Shown piece by piece: positions 39,125-48,436 of a stretch of DNA of 64,000 nt. The DNA comes from Thermosediminibacteraceae bacterium (GTDB lineage Bacteria > Bacillota > Thermosediminibacteria > Thermosediminibacterales > Thermosediminibacteraceae), in contig JAKKUQ010000001.1 in NCBI GenBank assembly GCA_021890755.1, positions 186,001 through 250,000 of the forward strand, written 5' to 3'. The notes under the pieces are model-generated. The model worked only from the letters and a program-made list of their open reading frames with translations, searched no databases and had not been told where the DNA came from. Within the stretch, counting starts at the first letter, position 1. The number at the start of each line of letters is the position of its first letter. Made by a program: the position numbers and the translations under genes.

Positions 39125-40927
39125 CTACCCCATTTTTAACACCGACATAAAAGCCTCCTGCGGCACTTCCACTTTTCCAAGCTGCCGCATCCTTTTCTTG
39201 CCTTCTTTTTGCTTTTCCAAAAGCTTCTTCTTCCGGGTGACATCTCCGCCGTAACACTTGGCCAGCACGTTCTTCCTCAGAGCTTTTATGGTCTCCCTTG
39301 CAATTACTCGTCCCCCGATAGCCGCCTGTATGGGGATCTCAAATAGGTGCCTTGGAATTACTTCCTTTAGCTTTTCTACCAGCTGTCTTGCTCTTGGATA
39401 TGCTTTATCTTTGTGGACTATAAAAGACAGGGCATCCACTACCTCGCCATTTATCAGTATATCAACCTTGCACAGATCGGATTTTTTATAACCTATAAGT
39501 TCATAGTCCATAGAGGCATATCCCTTGGTGCGGGATTTTAGCTGGTTGAAAAAATCGTAAATTATCTCGGAAAGGGGCATTTCATACCTCAGTATTACTC
39601 TCTTTTCACTAAGGTACTGCATGTCCTTGAAATTCCCGCGCTTTTCCTGGCAGAGTTCCATAACCGCTCCTACATATTCGGTAGGCAGCATTATAGAAGT
39701 CTCCACGTAAGGCTCCTCGATATGCTCTATTTTCGAAGGATCAGGGAAATTGGTGGGATTATCCACCATTATCTCCTGGCCATCGGTTTTCTTTATTTTG
39801 TAGACAACGCTCGGTGCGGTTGTGATAAGGTTTATATCGTATTCCCTCTCAAGGCGCTCCTGAATAATCTCCATGTGAAGAAGCCCTAAAAATCCGCAGC
39901 GGAAACCAAAGCCCAATGCCGCGGAAGTTTCTGGCTCGAAAAACAAAGATGCATCGTTGAGCTGTAATTTTTCAAGGGCTTCTCTCAGCTTTTCGTAATC
40001 CTCGCCGTCGGCAGGATAAACACCGCAGAAAACCATGGGTAAGGCCTTCTTATAGCCGGGAAGCGGTTCTTTTGCGGGGTTTTCCGCGTCGGTAATAGTA
40101 TCTCCCACTCGAGTATCCTTTACATTTTTTATGCCTGCCACTACGTACCCCACTTCACCTGCTCTGAGGCAATCAATGCTTACCATTTCCGGGGTAAATA
40201 TACCCACCTCTGTTACTTCAAAAGTTTTGCCCGTTGACATCATTTTTATTTTCTGCCCAGGCTTTATCTCGCCCTCCATAATCCGAACGAAGGCTATAGC
40301 TCCTTTATAGGAATCGTAAAGGGAGTCGAAGATCAGCGCTCTTAGCGGCTCGTCCTTCAATCCACGAGGTGCCGGTATCCTTCTGACAACAGCTTCAAGG
40401 ACCTCCTTTATGCCTATGCCTTCTTTTGCAGAAACAAGTAAGGCATCATCGGCAGGAAGGCCGATGACATCTTCAATCTCTTTTTTGACTCTTTCCGGAT
40501 CTGCGCTGGGAAGGTCTATTTTGTTAATTACCGGTATTATTTCCAGGTCATGTTCGAGGGCAAGATATGTGTTAGCCAAAGTTTGGGCTTCAATCCCCTG
40601 GGAAGCATCTATAACCAGTAAAGCCCCTTCACAAGCGGCAAGACTCCTTGAAACCTCATAATTGAAATCTACGTGTCCCGGAGTATCTATCAAGTTCAAC
40701 AGATAATCGCGGCCGTCATCAGCCTGGTATATCATACGGACCGCCTTGGCCTTAATAGTGATACCGCGCTCCCTTTCCAGATCCATCATATCCAGCACTT
40801 GCTCTTCCATTTTCCTTTCGGGAATGGCACCCGTATATTCCAATAGCCTGTCGGCTAGGGTGGATTTTCCGTGGTCGATATGAGCGATAATACAGAAATT
40901 TCTGATCCTCTCCTGCGGTATTGCCAT
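39125..40927 (-). CDS. lepA: Elongation factor 4 (LepA) GTPase
   Basis: Ribosome-associated GTPase that back-translocates or helps 30S assembly. G motifs: [26 protein letters not shown] and NKIDLPSA, then domains II, III and the LepA C-terminal domain ending in [15 protein letters not shown]. 600 aa. ATG at 40927 follows AGGGGG. Forms an operon with hemW, as in most Firmicutes. Confidence 0.97.
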   Translation of the reverse strand: MAIPQERIRNFCIIAHIDHGKSTLADRLLEYTGAIPERKMEEQVLDMMDLERERGITIKAKAVRMIYQADDGRDYLLNLIDTPGHVDFNYEVSRSLAACEGALLVIDASQGIEAQTLANTYLALEHDLEIIPVINKIDLPSADPERVKKEIEDVIGLPADDALLVSAKEGIGIKEVLEAVVRRIPAPRGLKDEPLRALIFDSLYDSYKGAIAFVRIMEGEIKPGQKIKMMSTGKTFEVTEVGIFTPEMVSIDCLRAGEVGYVVAGIKNVKDTRVGDTITDAENPAKEPLPGYKKALPMVFCGVYPADGEDYEKLREALEKLQLNDASLFFEPETSAALGFGFRCGFLGLLHMEIIQERLEREYDINLITTAPSVVYKIKKTDGQEIMVDNPTNFPDPSKIEHIEEPYVETSIMLPTEYVGAVMELCQEKRGNFKDMQYLSEKRVILRYEMPLSEIIYDFFNQLKSRTKGYASMDYELIGYKKSDLCKVDILINGEVVDALSFIVHKDKAYPRARQLVEKLKEVIPRHLFEIPIQAAIGGRVIARETIKALRKNVLAKCYGGDVTRKKKLLEKQKEGKKRMRQLGKVEVPQEAFMSVLKMG

Positions 40928-40966
40928 GGAGTTTCCCCCTCTAAATGCAAAAGCTTGTCGATAAGA

Positions 40967-41326
40967 TTAATTATACATTCTGCTATTTTGTTTATCAAGA
41001 TAAATTCTGAGATGAGGGAGATTTGCAGGATTGTAAACGCAAAACATTGTGGGCACACTTATATTAAGACCACCTATGCGTATATCCACCCTTCGCCGGT
41101 CAGCGTAAAATTCCCCTAGCTTCAAGGTCTGCTTTAGCGAAAACCGACTGCCCAGGATGCAAAAATCATATTGTCCGCCAGGCAATACCTTCAGGTCAAA
41201 GGTCAGGGGATCTGTATCGAGCCCCATAATAGAATAGACCCCTTCTTCTGCCATACGGAGTCCCAGTGCAAGAACCACAACAAATACTAGAAAAAGAGCA
41301 ATAAGGTCGTCAATGTACATATCCAT
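40967..41326 (-). CDS. Unknown protein with N-terminal membrane helix
   Basis: 119 aa. Residues 7-24 (DLIALFLVFVVVLALGLRM) form one membrane segment; the rest is a small beta-rich domain. No motif I recognise. It lies between spoIIP and lepA, 40 bases upstream of lepA, and could be a sporulation-linked membrane protein by context only. Start: ATG at 41326 with AAGGGG about 12 bases upstream, longer than usual; the ATG two codons on is also possible. Confidence 0.65.
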   Translation of the reverse strand: MDMYIDDLIALFLVFVVVLALGLRMAEEGVYSIMGLDTDPLTFDLKVLPGGQYDFCILGSRFSLKQTLKLGEFYADRRRVDIRIGGLNISVPTMFCVYNPANLPHLRIYLDKQNSRMYN

Positions 41327-41407
41327 CGCATTAACATGCCCCTTTTTTTAAAACTTAGCTTGCTTTGTCTTTAATCCTTACAAATATTTTTAGCCTGCTT
41401 AATTTTT

Positions 41408-42568
41408 TTATTCGCTTTTGGGTTTACTCAACTCCTTTAAGACCTCAGCCAAAGCTCTCGCAAATGCCCGTGCAGATTCCATGGATTCTTCCAGGGTATT
41501 GCCGTGGCTTCCTATCTCCACTAAAAGAGCTTTTTTGGAAACGTGCTGATTGAATCTCTCTTTACGAATGTCAATTTCTCTTGTTATACCAGGATATAGC
41601 TCTTCAAGCTTATTTTGCAACAAAAGTGCAAATTTATAGTTTTCCTTCCAGTGAGGATGTGGGAAGGTTTTGTCGGTGCCCACCACGAACATAATTCTGG
41701 AATAATACTTGTTTTCGATCATTACTGTAGTCATTTCCCTTGCCTTTTGCGGATCTGGTACCGGGGCATCTCTATGGATATCCAGCACAACCTGAATCGA
41801 AGGATGCTCCTTCAGCACTTTTTCTAACGTTTTTAGAGAATTGGAATAGGAATACATGTATGTGGGTACATCATGAACCGTCTTGTTGTGTAAGACCGGT
41901 ATGCCCAATTTATTTAATTCTAAAGCTAATACTTCTCCAACCCGGACTACGGTAAATCTAAGATCATTGGTATGAAATGCCTGGTCCCGCGGCTGGTAAT
42001 TGTTTGTCTGGGATGGCCTGTAAGACTCCGTGGTATGAGTATGGTAAATGAGCACTAAAGGCTTGCCGGAAATAGGCGTTATCCCTTCAATTTCTATATC
42101 CCCTTCTTCGGGAGGCGCTGGCGGCGGATTATCAGAAGGCTCATGTTCATTTTCAACTGTCCCCGGTGGTGGCAGCTCTATTCCAGGTGTTATAGCCGGT
42201 TCAATTTCCATCAGGTCCAAAAGCGGTATTTGAAAGGCAAGGTAATTTTTCGGTTCAAAAAGCCTAAAGCTAAAAAAGTTAAAAATATTTTTAGGAAAAT
42301 TTAATAATTTTTCCTCTAAACTAAAAAAGGCCTCGGTTTGCGGCATATAGGCTTTGGCGGCAGGTATCGCCCACAAAAACATCTCCTGAAAAACGCGCTT
42401 GTCGAGATTGCCTATCACTTTCAATCTGTCAGACTCTTTAAGTTTTTCCAGCTCCGCCGCAGATTTTCTCAAAAAGCTCGAACTTACCGTGCTCAATGCG
42501 AGCAGCAGCACAACCGCAACTATATAGAATATTATTTTTTTGATCTTTATCACCCTTACTTTTATCAA
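41408..42568 (-). CDS. spoIIP: Stage II sporulation protein P
   Basis: Membrane-anchored amidase/endopeptidase that removes septal peptidoglycan during engulfment together with SpoIID and SpoIIM. N-terminal transmembrane helix (IIFYIVAVVLLLALST), a linker rich in Pro/Glu, then the amidase domain with LIYHTHTTESYRPS, VVLDIHRDAPVP and the C-terminal LLVEIGSHGNTLEES. 386 aa. TTG at 42568 follows GGAGGGG at 6 bases. Preceded by gpr, the usual gpr-spoIIP pair. Confidence 0.95.
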   Translation of the reverse strand: MIKVRVIKIKKIIFYIVAVVLLLALSTVSSSFLRKSAAELEKLKESDRLKVIGNLDKRVFQEMFLWAIPAAKAYMPQTEAFFSLEEKLLNFPKNIFNFFSFRLFEPKNYLAFQIPLLDLMEIEPAITPGIELPPPGTVENEHEPSDNPPPAPPEEGDIEIEGITPISGKPLVLIYHTHTTESYRPSQTNNYQPRDQAFHTNDLRFTVVRVGEVLALELNKLGIPVLHNKTVHDVPTYMYSYSNSLKTLEKVLKEHPSIQVVLDIHRDAPVPDPQKAREMTTVMIENKYYSRIMFVVGTDKTFPHPHWKENYKFALLLQNKLEELYPGITREIDIRKERFNQHVSKKALLVEIGSHGNTLEESMESARAFARALAEVLKELSKPKSE

Positions 42569-42610
42569 ATTTATCCCCTCCGGTTAAACATATTCACCAG
42601 AAATAAAAAA

Positions 42611-42636
42611 AATGAGGTTTTTTAAAAAACCTCATT
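42611..42636 (-). terminator. Terminator at the end of gpr
   Basis: AATGAGGTTTTTT and AAAAAACCTCATT form a perfect inverted repeat that includes the gpr stop codon; a T-rich stretch follows on the minus strand. It lies between gpr and spoIIP, so spoIIP may need its own promoter or readthrough. Confidence 0.75.
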
Positions 42637-43600
42637 GCAAAAATGTGCTGACCTCTTCGTATGAGATTCCGGGGTGAAGCGCAAGATTAAGGCCGCCGGA
42701 TAAGGTTTTTGAAATATTTTCGATAAGCGAATCTATTTCCTTAGGAGTTACCACCAATTCACCGACAAAGGGATACAACACTTCCCGAATTAGCTGGTAT
42801 TTTTCTTCTATGTTTAAAGTCTTTAGCATCTTATAAAACTCGGAACCCGGCTTTGCCTGGCGCTCAAATTCTACGATTAACATTTCCAGCGTGTCACTTG
42901 CAACCGTTGCAGCATCTACTACCGTAGGAACACCGATGGCTATTACAGGCACGCCTATGCTCTCCCGGCTAATCCCCATGCGCTTATTTCCAATGCCGGA
43001 ACCAGGTTGTATTCCTGTGTCTGAAATCTGAATCGTGGTACTTATTCTTTCAAGACTCCTTGCAGCCAAAGCGTCTATGACTATTACCAGGTCTGGCTTT
43101 ACCCTTTCCACTACACCCCGTATTATTTCTCCCGTTTCTATTCCTGTTATTCCTAGAACTCCCGGAGCCAGCGCGCAAACCGGCCTTATCCCTTTTTTAG
43201 TATTAAATTTATCTGGCATAAATTCCAGAAGGTGTTTTGTAACTATGAGCTTTTCTACTACCTTAGGTCCTAGAGAATCGGGTGTGACATTCCAGTTCCC
43301 AAGGCCTATTACGAGCACCGTCGACTCCACCGGAAGCTCAATCATAGCTTTTAATTCTTCAGCCAGATTTTTGCTTACCTCTTCGGTCAATTCCGGATCT
43401 TTCTCCCTGAGCCTTGGGACTTCCAGGGTCACGTAATAACCCTTCGGTTTTCCCAAAGCTTTTTCGCCCTCTTCATTGACAATTCTAACGCGGCTTATTG
43501 TAATCTCCGGGGATTTTTCCGTTTCAACAAGGACACCCGGGATCTTTTCTTTTCCTGTCATCTCCCGGGCTTCTATAGCAAGGTCTGTCCTTATATTTAT
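42632..43600 (-). CDS. gpr: Germination protease GPR, apparent ATA start
   Basis: Spore endopeptidase of family A25 that cleaves small acid-soluble proteins at germination; made as a zymogen. Seen: FDALAARSLERISTTIQISDTGIQPGSG region with the two conserved aspartates, and GVPTVVDAATVASDT. The first usual start codon (ATG at 43561) would remove the conserved (M)NIRTDLAIEARE N-terminus. In frame before it, AGGAGGG is followed after 7 bases by ATA at 43600, and an in-frame TAG lies just upstream. So ATA is the likely start, giving 322 aa. Motif and site are seen; the start codon is inferred. Confidence 0.92.
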   Translation of the reverse strand: MNIRTDLAIEAREMTGKEKIPGVLVETEKSPEITISRVRIVNEEGEKALGKPKGYYVTLEVPRLREKDPELTEEVSKNLAEELKAMIELPVESTVLVIGLGNWNVTPDSLGPKVVEKLIVTKHLLEFMPDKFNTKKGIRPVCALAPGVLGITGIETGEIIRGVVERVKPDLVIVIDALAARSLERISTTIQISDTGIQPGSGIGNKRMGISRESIGVPVIAIGVPTVVDAATVASDTLEMLIVEFERQAKPGSEFYKMLKTLNIEEKYQLIREVLYPFVGELVVTPKEIDSLIENISKTLSGGLNLALHPGISYEEVSTFLQ

Positions 43601-43612
43601 AACCTATCCCTC

Positions 43613-43939
43613 CTATCTCAGCTCGGTGGGGACGAAAGCGTCAACTATACCTATAACCAGCGAAGCCAGGAGAGCACCCCACCAGGTGACCTTCATAGCT
43701 GGTACGAGGAACTGGGCGAAATATATCACCACTGCCGCTGTAATAAAGCCCACAATACCGCGATTTTGGGGTGAGATTTTTTCTCCCAGCAAACTTTCAA
43801 CGATAAAGCCCATTATGGCTATTACAATAGCTGCAATAAGCGCTCCAGTAAAACCGGCCACTTGAAAACCAGGAAGCAGAAAGCTTATAAGCATTAACAC
43901 CAAGGCTGATACGATAAACCTGATGATCATTCCCACCAT
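43613..43939 (-). CDS. Phage holin family membrane protein (four TM)
   Basis: 108-aa protein with four hydrophobic helices (IIRFIVSALVLMLISFLLP, ALIAAIVIAIMGFIVESLL, IVGFITAAVVIYFAQFLVP, and a last one ending in FVPTELR). This matches the small holin-like family found in many non-phage bacterial loci. ATG at 43939 follows TGGAGGG; the open frame extends upstream but has no earlier site. It sits 12 bases before the gpr start, perhaps the same transcript. No phage genes are near. Confidence 0.8.
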   Translation of the reverse strand: MVGMIIRFIVSALVLMLISFLLPGFQVAGFTGALIAAIVIAIMGFIVESLLGEKISPQNRGIVGFITAAVVIYFAQFLVPAMKVTWWGALLASLVIGIVDAFVPTELR

Positions 43940-44006
43940 GTCATTTCCCTCCAAAATTTTAGATTGCTCTTTTATAGCATTCCTCAAGATTTTCATATTA
44001 TACGGG

Positions 44007-44035
44007 TTGCATTTTAATGGATGAAATGATAAAAT
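44007..44035 (+). promoter_or_regulatory. Promoter of rpsT
   Basis: TTGCAT, 17 bases, TAAAAT on the plus strand, 30 bases upstream of the rpsT start and within the divergent gap. Confidence 0.65.
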
Positions 44036-44065
44036 AGATTTAGTGTTTTTAAGGGGGTGAAACGC

Positions 44066-44338
44066 TTGCCAAATACAGCGTCTGCAAAAAAGAAGATGCG
44101 CCAAGCCAAAAAAAGGACACTCCGTAACCGGCTTGTCAAAGCAAAAATAAAGGCTGCAATCAAAAAATTCAACGAAGCACTCCAATCTAAGGATGTAGAG
44201 AACATAAAATCCGCCCTAATCGGTGCCGTAAAAGCTCTTGACAAAGCCGCTTCAAAAGGTGTTATCCATAAAAACACGGCAGCCCGCAAGAAATCCAGAC
44301 TATACAAAAAATTAAAAGAGCTAAGCATTGCCGTTTAA
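44066..44338 (+). CDS. rpsT: 30S ribosomal protein S20
   Basis: Primary 16S rRNA-binding protein, 90 aa. Reads MPNTASAKKKMRQAKKRT at the start and KGVIHKNTAARKKSRL near the end, all hallmark S20. TTG at 44066 follows AGGGGGTG; the preceding in-frame GTG is part of that site. One of the few plus-strand genes, with own promoter and terminator. TTG as a start of rpsT is known in other bacteria, where it lowers S20 output. Confidence 0.97.
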   Translation: MPNTASAKKKMRQAKKRTLRNRLVKAKIKAAIKKFNEALQSKDVENIKSALIGAVKALDKAASKGVIHKNTAARKKSRLYKKLKELSIAV

Positions 44339-44342
44339 CTTG

Positions 44343-44378
44343 ACGCGTAAGCTCCGGCCTTACGCGTTTTTTATTTTT
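44343..44378 (+). terminator. Terminator after rpsT
   Basis: ACGCGTAAG and CTTACGCGT form a 9-base-pair stem followed by TTTTTTATTTTT. Confidence 0.9.
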
Positions 44379-44383
44379 CTTGC

Positions 44384-44409
44384 AAAAAAAAGAGCGCCTT
44401 ACGGCGCTC
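44384..44409 (-). terminator. Terminator after holA
   Basis: GAGCGCC and GGCGCTC with a 4-base loop; on the minus strand it is followed by TCTTTTTTTT. It lies just after the holA stop and faces the rpsT terminator. Confidence 0.85.
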
Positions 44410-44411
44410 CA

Positions 44412-45413
44412 TTACAAAATACCCTCGGTGGGAAGGTGGTCTTCTCGAACCTGAACTATTTTCAAAAGCAGCATTTCCAGCCCTTTTTTTTCTTCCATGC
44501 GACCTTTTTTCAGGTCTATATCTAATTTTTGGCAAAGTGCTAAAATCTTCATTATTTGGCGCATTGTAAAATTTCTCGCCTGTGCAAGCATTTTTTTCAG
44601 AGCATAAGGATGAAGATTTAAAGCTGACTGAAGCTCATTAAAAGTTCGTCCCTCATTTGCTTTTAAAGCAAGCAAGTTCATGAAATACTTAGATACCATA
44701 AAGAGTATTACCAGGGCTTTTTCTCCCGAATACATAAGATCGTTCAAGATTTTCACCGCAGAAGAAACTTTTCCTTCAGCAAGGCAATCAATAAGTTCGA
44801 ATACGTTTGCTTCTGTTGACTTGGACATAATTTCATCCAAGTCTTTTTTTTCGATTTCATTTTTGTGAGCGGCATAAGCTATAGCCTTTTTTATCTCTCC
44901 TTCAACATGATAAAGATCAGATGTAAACTGGGCCATAAAAACTGCGGCAGAATGTTCTATGGGCTTGCCGTATTTTGCCGAACGGACTTCAATCCAGCGA
45001 ACCTTATCTTTGAAGCTCAAAGGAGAAAACTCCTTCACCTTACCCTTCTGTTGGATAACTTTAAATATTTTCTTCCTTCGGTCAACTTTTTCCGCAGAAA
45101 AAACGAGGCATAAATATGACGGGAGGTTCTCTAAAAATTCAATAAACCGCGCCTCTCCGCTCCCGCTTTTCTCGGCCGCTTTTTTGCCTTCTTCGAGAAA
45201 TACTGCGTTGTAAACCACGACAACCCTTTTTTCAGCAAGCATTGGCGCTACCCTAGAAACATTTACTATATCATCATAGGTTACGTTTTCTCCATCAAGC
45301 GCCTGAAAATCTACCGCCTCGTATGCTTCAGGGACATATTTACTTTTTATCTTTTCTATAGCTTCCTTAATAAGGAGCTTTTCCTGGCCGTAAAACAAAT
45401 ATAGTTCGCTCAT
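44412..45413 (-). CDS. holA: DNA polymerase III delta subunit
   Basis: Clamp-loader wrench subunit, 333 aa. Three-domain AAA+ form without a working P-loop: N-terminal LYLFYGQEKLLIKEAIEKIK, middle QKGKVKEFSPLSFKDKVRWIE, and a helical C-terminal collar. Overall sequence fits Firmicute HolA. ATG at 45413 follows GAGG; a start six codons earlier lies across that site. Faces rpsT as in most Firmicutes. Confidence 0.93.
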   Translation of the reverse strand: MSELYLFYGQEKLLIKEAIEKIKSKYVPEAYEAVDFQALDGENVTYDDIVNVSRVAPMLAEKRVVVVYNAVFLEEGKKAAEKSGSGEARFIEFLENLPSYLCLVFSAEKVDRRKKIFKVIQQKGKVKEFSPLSFKDKVRWIEVRSAKYGKPIEHSAAVFMAQFTSDLYHVEGEIKKAIAYAAHKNEIEKKDLDEIMSKSTEANVFELIDCLAEGKVSSAVKILNDLMYSGEKALVILFMVSKYFMNLLALKANEGRTFNELQSALNLHPYALKKMLAQARNFTMRQIMKILALCQKLDIDLKKGRMEEKKGLEMLLLKIVQVREDHLPTEGIL

Positions 45414-45557
45414 TTCAAATCCTCTTTTCAAAAATAAATTTCGGATTATATTTTAACATCGTTCATGGTGGTTTAAAAGGGAAAAAAGAATACCTTGAAC
45501 TTCCACTTTTTAATACCGCAGATGTGAGGAATATCTTTCCAATACGTCCGGGTATTC

Positions 45558-45860
45558 AAGATCGGTCCGGTATCTTCCGATTAAAACTGATACTCCAGAA
45601 AGCACAACTCGACATGAGCCATAGTTTCAATCCCATTATGGTTCGATTAAAACGAGATGCCGTTGCACAAGAACAACACTTTAGTTCAAATTATGCGTTT
45701 CAATCCCACTATGGTTCGATTAAAACCAATTAAATCTGGATATTCGTCAATTAGGCAGAATATGTTTCAATCCCACTATGGTTCGATTAAAACCCTTTCG
45801 CTAGTTCTACCGCTGAGGTAACTATCCATGGTTTCAATCCCACTATGGTTCGATTAAAAC
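45558..45860 (-). CRISPR. Small CRISPR array, four 30-base repeats plus one degenerate copy
   Basis: Repeats at 45624-45653, 45697-45726, 45764-45793 and 45831-45860; on the plus strand each starts GTTTCAATCC and ends GATTAAAAC. The first has one change (CATTATG for CACTATG). A degenerate repeat at 45558-45587 keeps only the GATTAAAAC end. Spacers are 36, 43, 37 and 37 bases. The minus-strand form ends in ATTGAAAC, the 5' handle typical of type I-B/III crRNAs, so transcription is probably leftward: leader above 45860, decayed end at 45558. No cas gene is in the window. Confidence 0.93.
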
Positions 45861-45904
45861 CAAGGAAAAAATGCGCACTTTTCAAATGCTCCGGGATATT
45901 GATC

Positions 45905-45950
45905 TGCAGTCGACCTTCAGTACTTGAAATTCGCCTGGAGGTCGACTGCA
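45905..45950. repeat. 12-base inverted repeat in the CRISPR leader region
   Basis: TGCAGTCGACCT (45905-45916) and its exact complement AGGTCGACTGCA (45939-45950), 22 bases apart. It is AT-flanked and lies 45 bases upstream of the first repeat in the predicted reading direction. Could be a hairpin in the leader RNA or a protein site; there is no T run, so it is not a simple terminator. Confidence 0.7.
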
Positions 45951-46029
45951 AGTCTGTCAAGTTTTATTATTTCTCTGTTTTCTATAAAATTCCTGCCAGC
46001 TTAAATGCAACATTTTTAATACTCAATAA

Positions 46030-48342
46030 TTACTTTTTTTGGGTATTCAACCTTACGTTATTTCCTCTGATTTTAAAGCTGATGGCACCATGAATGTCTG
46101 TTCTATACACTCTAATTTTACTTTTTTCCAAAAGCTCTAAAACCTTAGTAGAGGGATGTCCGAAGCTGTTATTTTTCCCTACTGAGATTACTGCAAAGTC
46201 AGGGTTTACTCTGTTTAAAAATTCTGGTGACGTGGAAGTGTCACTCCCATGGTGTGCAACCTTAAGTACATCAGCTTCTACATCGCATTCAGCCATTACA
46301 TCCTTTTCTCCCTCAAAACCTAGATCTCCTGTAAACAAAAACCTTAATCCCCTATAGGTCATTTTCAGCACTACTGAATTGTCATTGTCGTCCTCAAAAA
46401 GTTGGTGCCTGCTGGGGTTTAAAACGTGAAAGACCGCCTCCCCCACCCGGAAGGTATCACCCCTTGAAACCGCCAAAACCGGTATTTTCTTTTTACTCGC
46501 AACTTCTTCCATCTTCCGGTAAATCTCCGAACCATCCGGATGGCCGATTACCACCGCTTTTACATCCATTTCCTCAATTATTGATAGGAGCCCTCCGGCG
46601 TGGTCGGAATCAAAATGAGTGAAAACCACCACATCCAGCTTTCGAACACCACGATCGTAAAGATACGGCAAAATCACATTTTTCCCTATGTCAAAACTAC
46701 CCTTATAGTAAGATGGCATTCCACCTCCGTCTATAAGGATCGTTCCCCCATCTTCGGTTTTTATGAAAATGCAGTCTCCCTGGCCGACGTCTAAAAAAGT
46801 TACTTCAAATCCGGGTTTTACCCAAAATATACTCCACGCTACAATTAAGAAACAAAGACCGATGATGGTAAGATTAAGCTTTCTTTTTATCCCTAAGGCT
46901 TCCACTGGTGCAAAAAATGCGGTAATCAGAGCAAAATAAGCCAAGACCGCAAGAGGTCCTAAAGAAGGAACCGAAAAGGTGGCATAAGGTAACTTTGACA
47001 TTAAAGTCGTTACCCAATCCATCAAAAAGATCAGCACTCCGGTTATTTTTACAATTGGTACAGCAAGAAATGGAATGAAATTCAAGATACCCGCCAAAAA
47101 TCCTCCTAAGAGGGCTGCTCCAGCAAGCGGCACTACGATGAAGTTCAGCAAAAAGCCTGCTAAGGATATTTTGTGAAAATAATATGCTAAGAAAGGAAAA
47201 AGCAGTAATTGAGCGGATATAAGGACAGCTAGGGAGTCGCGGAAGAAAGCCGGAATTGAATCGAAGAATTGCCTTAAAGGTTTAAATAATAAAATTATAC
47301 CTAATGTCGCGGCAAAGGAAAGTTGAAAGCTAGCCGAGAAAATATTAAAGCTGTTTGCTAAAAGCAGCAGAAAACCGGCAAAACCGAGGCTGTTTAGCGG
47401 ATCGCTTTTTCTTCCAATCAATCTTCCGAGCATAACCACTTCCAGCATTAAAGCTGCCCTCAAAACCGGCGGCGACATCCCCGCCATTAGCGAATAAAAT
47501 AAGACGGCAGCGCTGCCAGAAAGGAAACAAGTCCTCGGGGAAAGCTTTAAAAATTTCAATACCCCTTCCACGGCGGTGTAAACTATACCAACATTCAATC
47601 CCGAAGCCGTTAGAACATGGAGAACTCCACCATCGCTAAAAGCCTTCAAAACATCTTCCGGAATATCTCCTTTAAGACCCAACACTATTCCCGAAAGCAG
47701 GGATGCTAGTTTTGGCGAAAGCGCGCACCGGTAAAAATTTTGAATCCTTTCCCTGAAATCCAAAGCGAATTTTACTAACGGGTTTACATTAACCTTACCC
47801 AAATATTTCATTTCCCGGGAAAACATAGTCGCTGTTATGCCCTTTTGCGCAAGATATGCCTTGTAGTCGAATCCGCCAGGGTTTTGGAAGCTTGTAGGTA
47901 TACGAAGATAACCAGAAAACTCCGCCACATCGCCATAATTCAAAAGCTCCATCGAATTTTTACGGGGTACCGATACCCTAATTTTGCCCGGAGCTTTAAT
48001 GTATTTACCGTTTTGTAAAATATATAAGGTCTTAACTTCGTAGGTTGCTTTTGTTTCATCAACTTCCGGGGGCGACACCACAACGCCAATTACGGTTCTA
48101 TAATCTCCCGCATAATTTGCTATGGTGCCTTCCATTCTAGTGGAACAGAAACTATGGTACAAAGCCCCTGCTGCAAATATAAAAATTCCCAGAAAAACCA
48201 TCTTTCGAAAATCCCGTGCAAAAAAATATAATCCAAAGCTTGCTATAAGCATCAAAGCAAAGAGCCATAAAATTTTTATGTATTCTCCAGCAATTATGCC
48301 CGCAGCAAAAAATATAAAGATAAATAAAAAGGGGCGGTACAT
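46030..48342 (-). CDS. comEC: DNA uptake channel ComEC/Rec2
   Basis: Competence protein that carries single-stranded DNA across the membrane. N-terminal DUF4131 region with a membrane hairpin, the Competence domain with many helices (VLTASGLNVGIVYTAVEG), and a C-terminal metallo-beta-lactamase domain with FLDVGQGDCIFIKTEDGG, VVFTHFDSDHAGGL and VAHHGSDTSTS. 770 aa, complete, three-domain form. ATG at 48342 follows GGAGGT. comEA is not next to it here; the array lies just downstream. Confidence 0.95.
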   Translation of the reverse strand: MYRPFLFIFIFFAAGIIAGEYIKILWLFALMLIASFGLYFFARDFRKMVFLGIFIFAAGALYHSFCSTRMEGTIANYAGDYRTVIGVVVSPPEVDETKATYEVKTLYILQNGKYIKAPGKIRVSVPRKNSMELLNYGDVAEFSGYLRIPTSFQNPGGFDYKAYLAQKGITATMFSREMKYLGKVNVNPLVKFALDFRERIQNFYRCALSPKLASLLSGIVLGLKGDIPEDVLKAFSDGGVLHVLTASGLNVGIVYTAVEGVLKFLKLSPRTCFLSGSAAVLFYSLMAGMSPPVLRAALMLEVVMLGRLIGRKSDPLNSLGFAGFLLLLANSFNIFSASFQLSFAATLGIILLFKPLRQFFDSIPAFFRDSLAVLISAQLLLFPFLAYYFHKISLAGFLLNFIVVPLAGAALLGGFLAGILNFIPFLAVPIVKITGVLIFLMDWVTTLMSKLPYATFSVPSLGPLAVLAYFALITAFFAPVEALGIKRKLNLTIIGLCFLIVAWSIFWVKPGFEVTFLDVGQGDCIFIKTEDGGTILIDGGGMPSYYKGSFDIGKNVILPYLYDRGVRKLDVVVFTHFDSDHAGGLLSIIEEMDVKAVVIGHPDGSEIYRKMEEVASKKKIPVLAVSRGDTFRVGEAVFHVLNPSRHQLFEDDNDNSVVLKMTYRGLRFLFTGDLGFEGEKDVMAECDVEADVLKVAHHGSDTSTSPEFLNRVNPDFAVISVGKNNSFGHPSTKVLELLEKSKIRVYRTDIHGAISFKIRGNNVRLNTQKK

Positions 48343-48436
48343 AGCCCGACCTCCATTACTATCATTTAGTTAAATTTTACCATTTATGATTTTTAATGGC
48401 AATTAGCCAAAGCCACCGAATTAACGAATATTCCTC
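48343..48436. other. Start of the non-coding gap upstream of comEC
   Basis: AT-rich, no clear terminator or promoter consensus except a TAAAAT-like box near 48377 on the minus strand that could serve comEC. The rest of the gap up to 48646 holds the decayed frame described at 48437-48609. Confidence 0.4.

Noticed and set aside
43613-43939. Prophage suggested by the holin-like gene
   Set aside because: The family is common outside phages and no other phage gene is present.
43613-44185. Longer form of the holin-like protein (190 aa)
   Set aside because: The upstream part lacks a ribosome site and overlaps the rpsT promoter; the short form has a site and correct length.
44014-44328. 104-aa minus-strand frame
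   Set aside because: Antisense to rpsT; S20 has the promoter, ribosome site and family match.
45414-48342. cas genes near the CRISPR array
   Set aside because: All frames around it are holA and comEC; none match Cas proteins.
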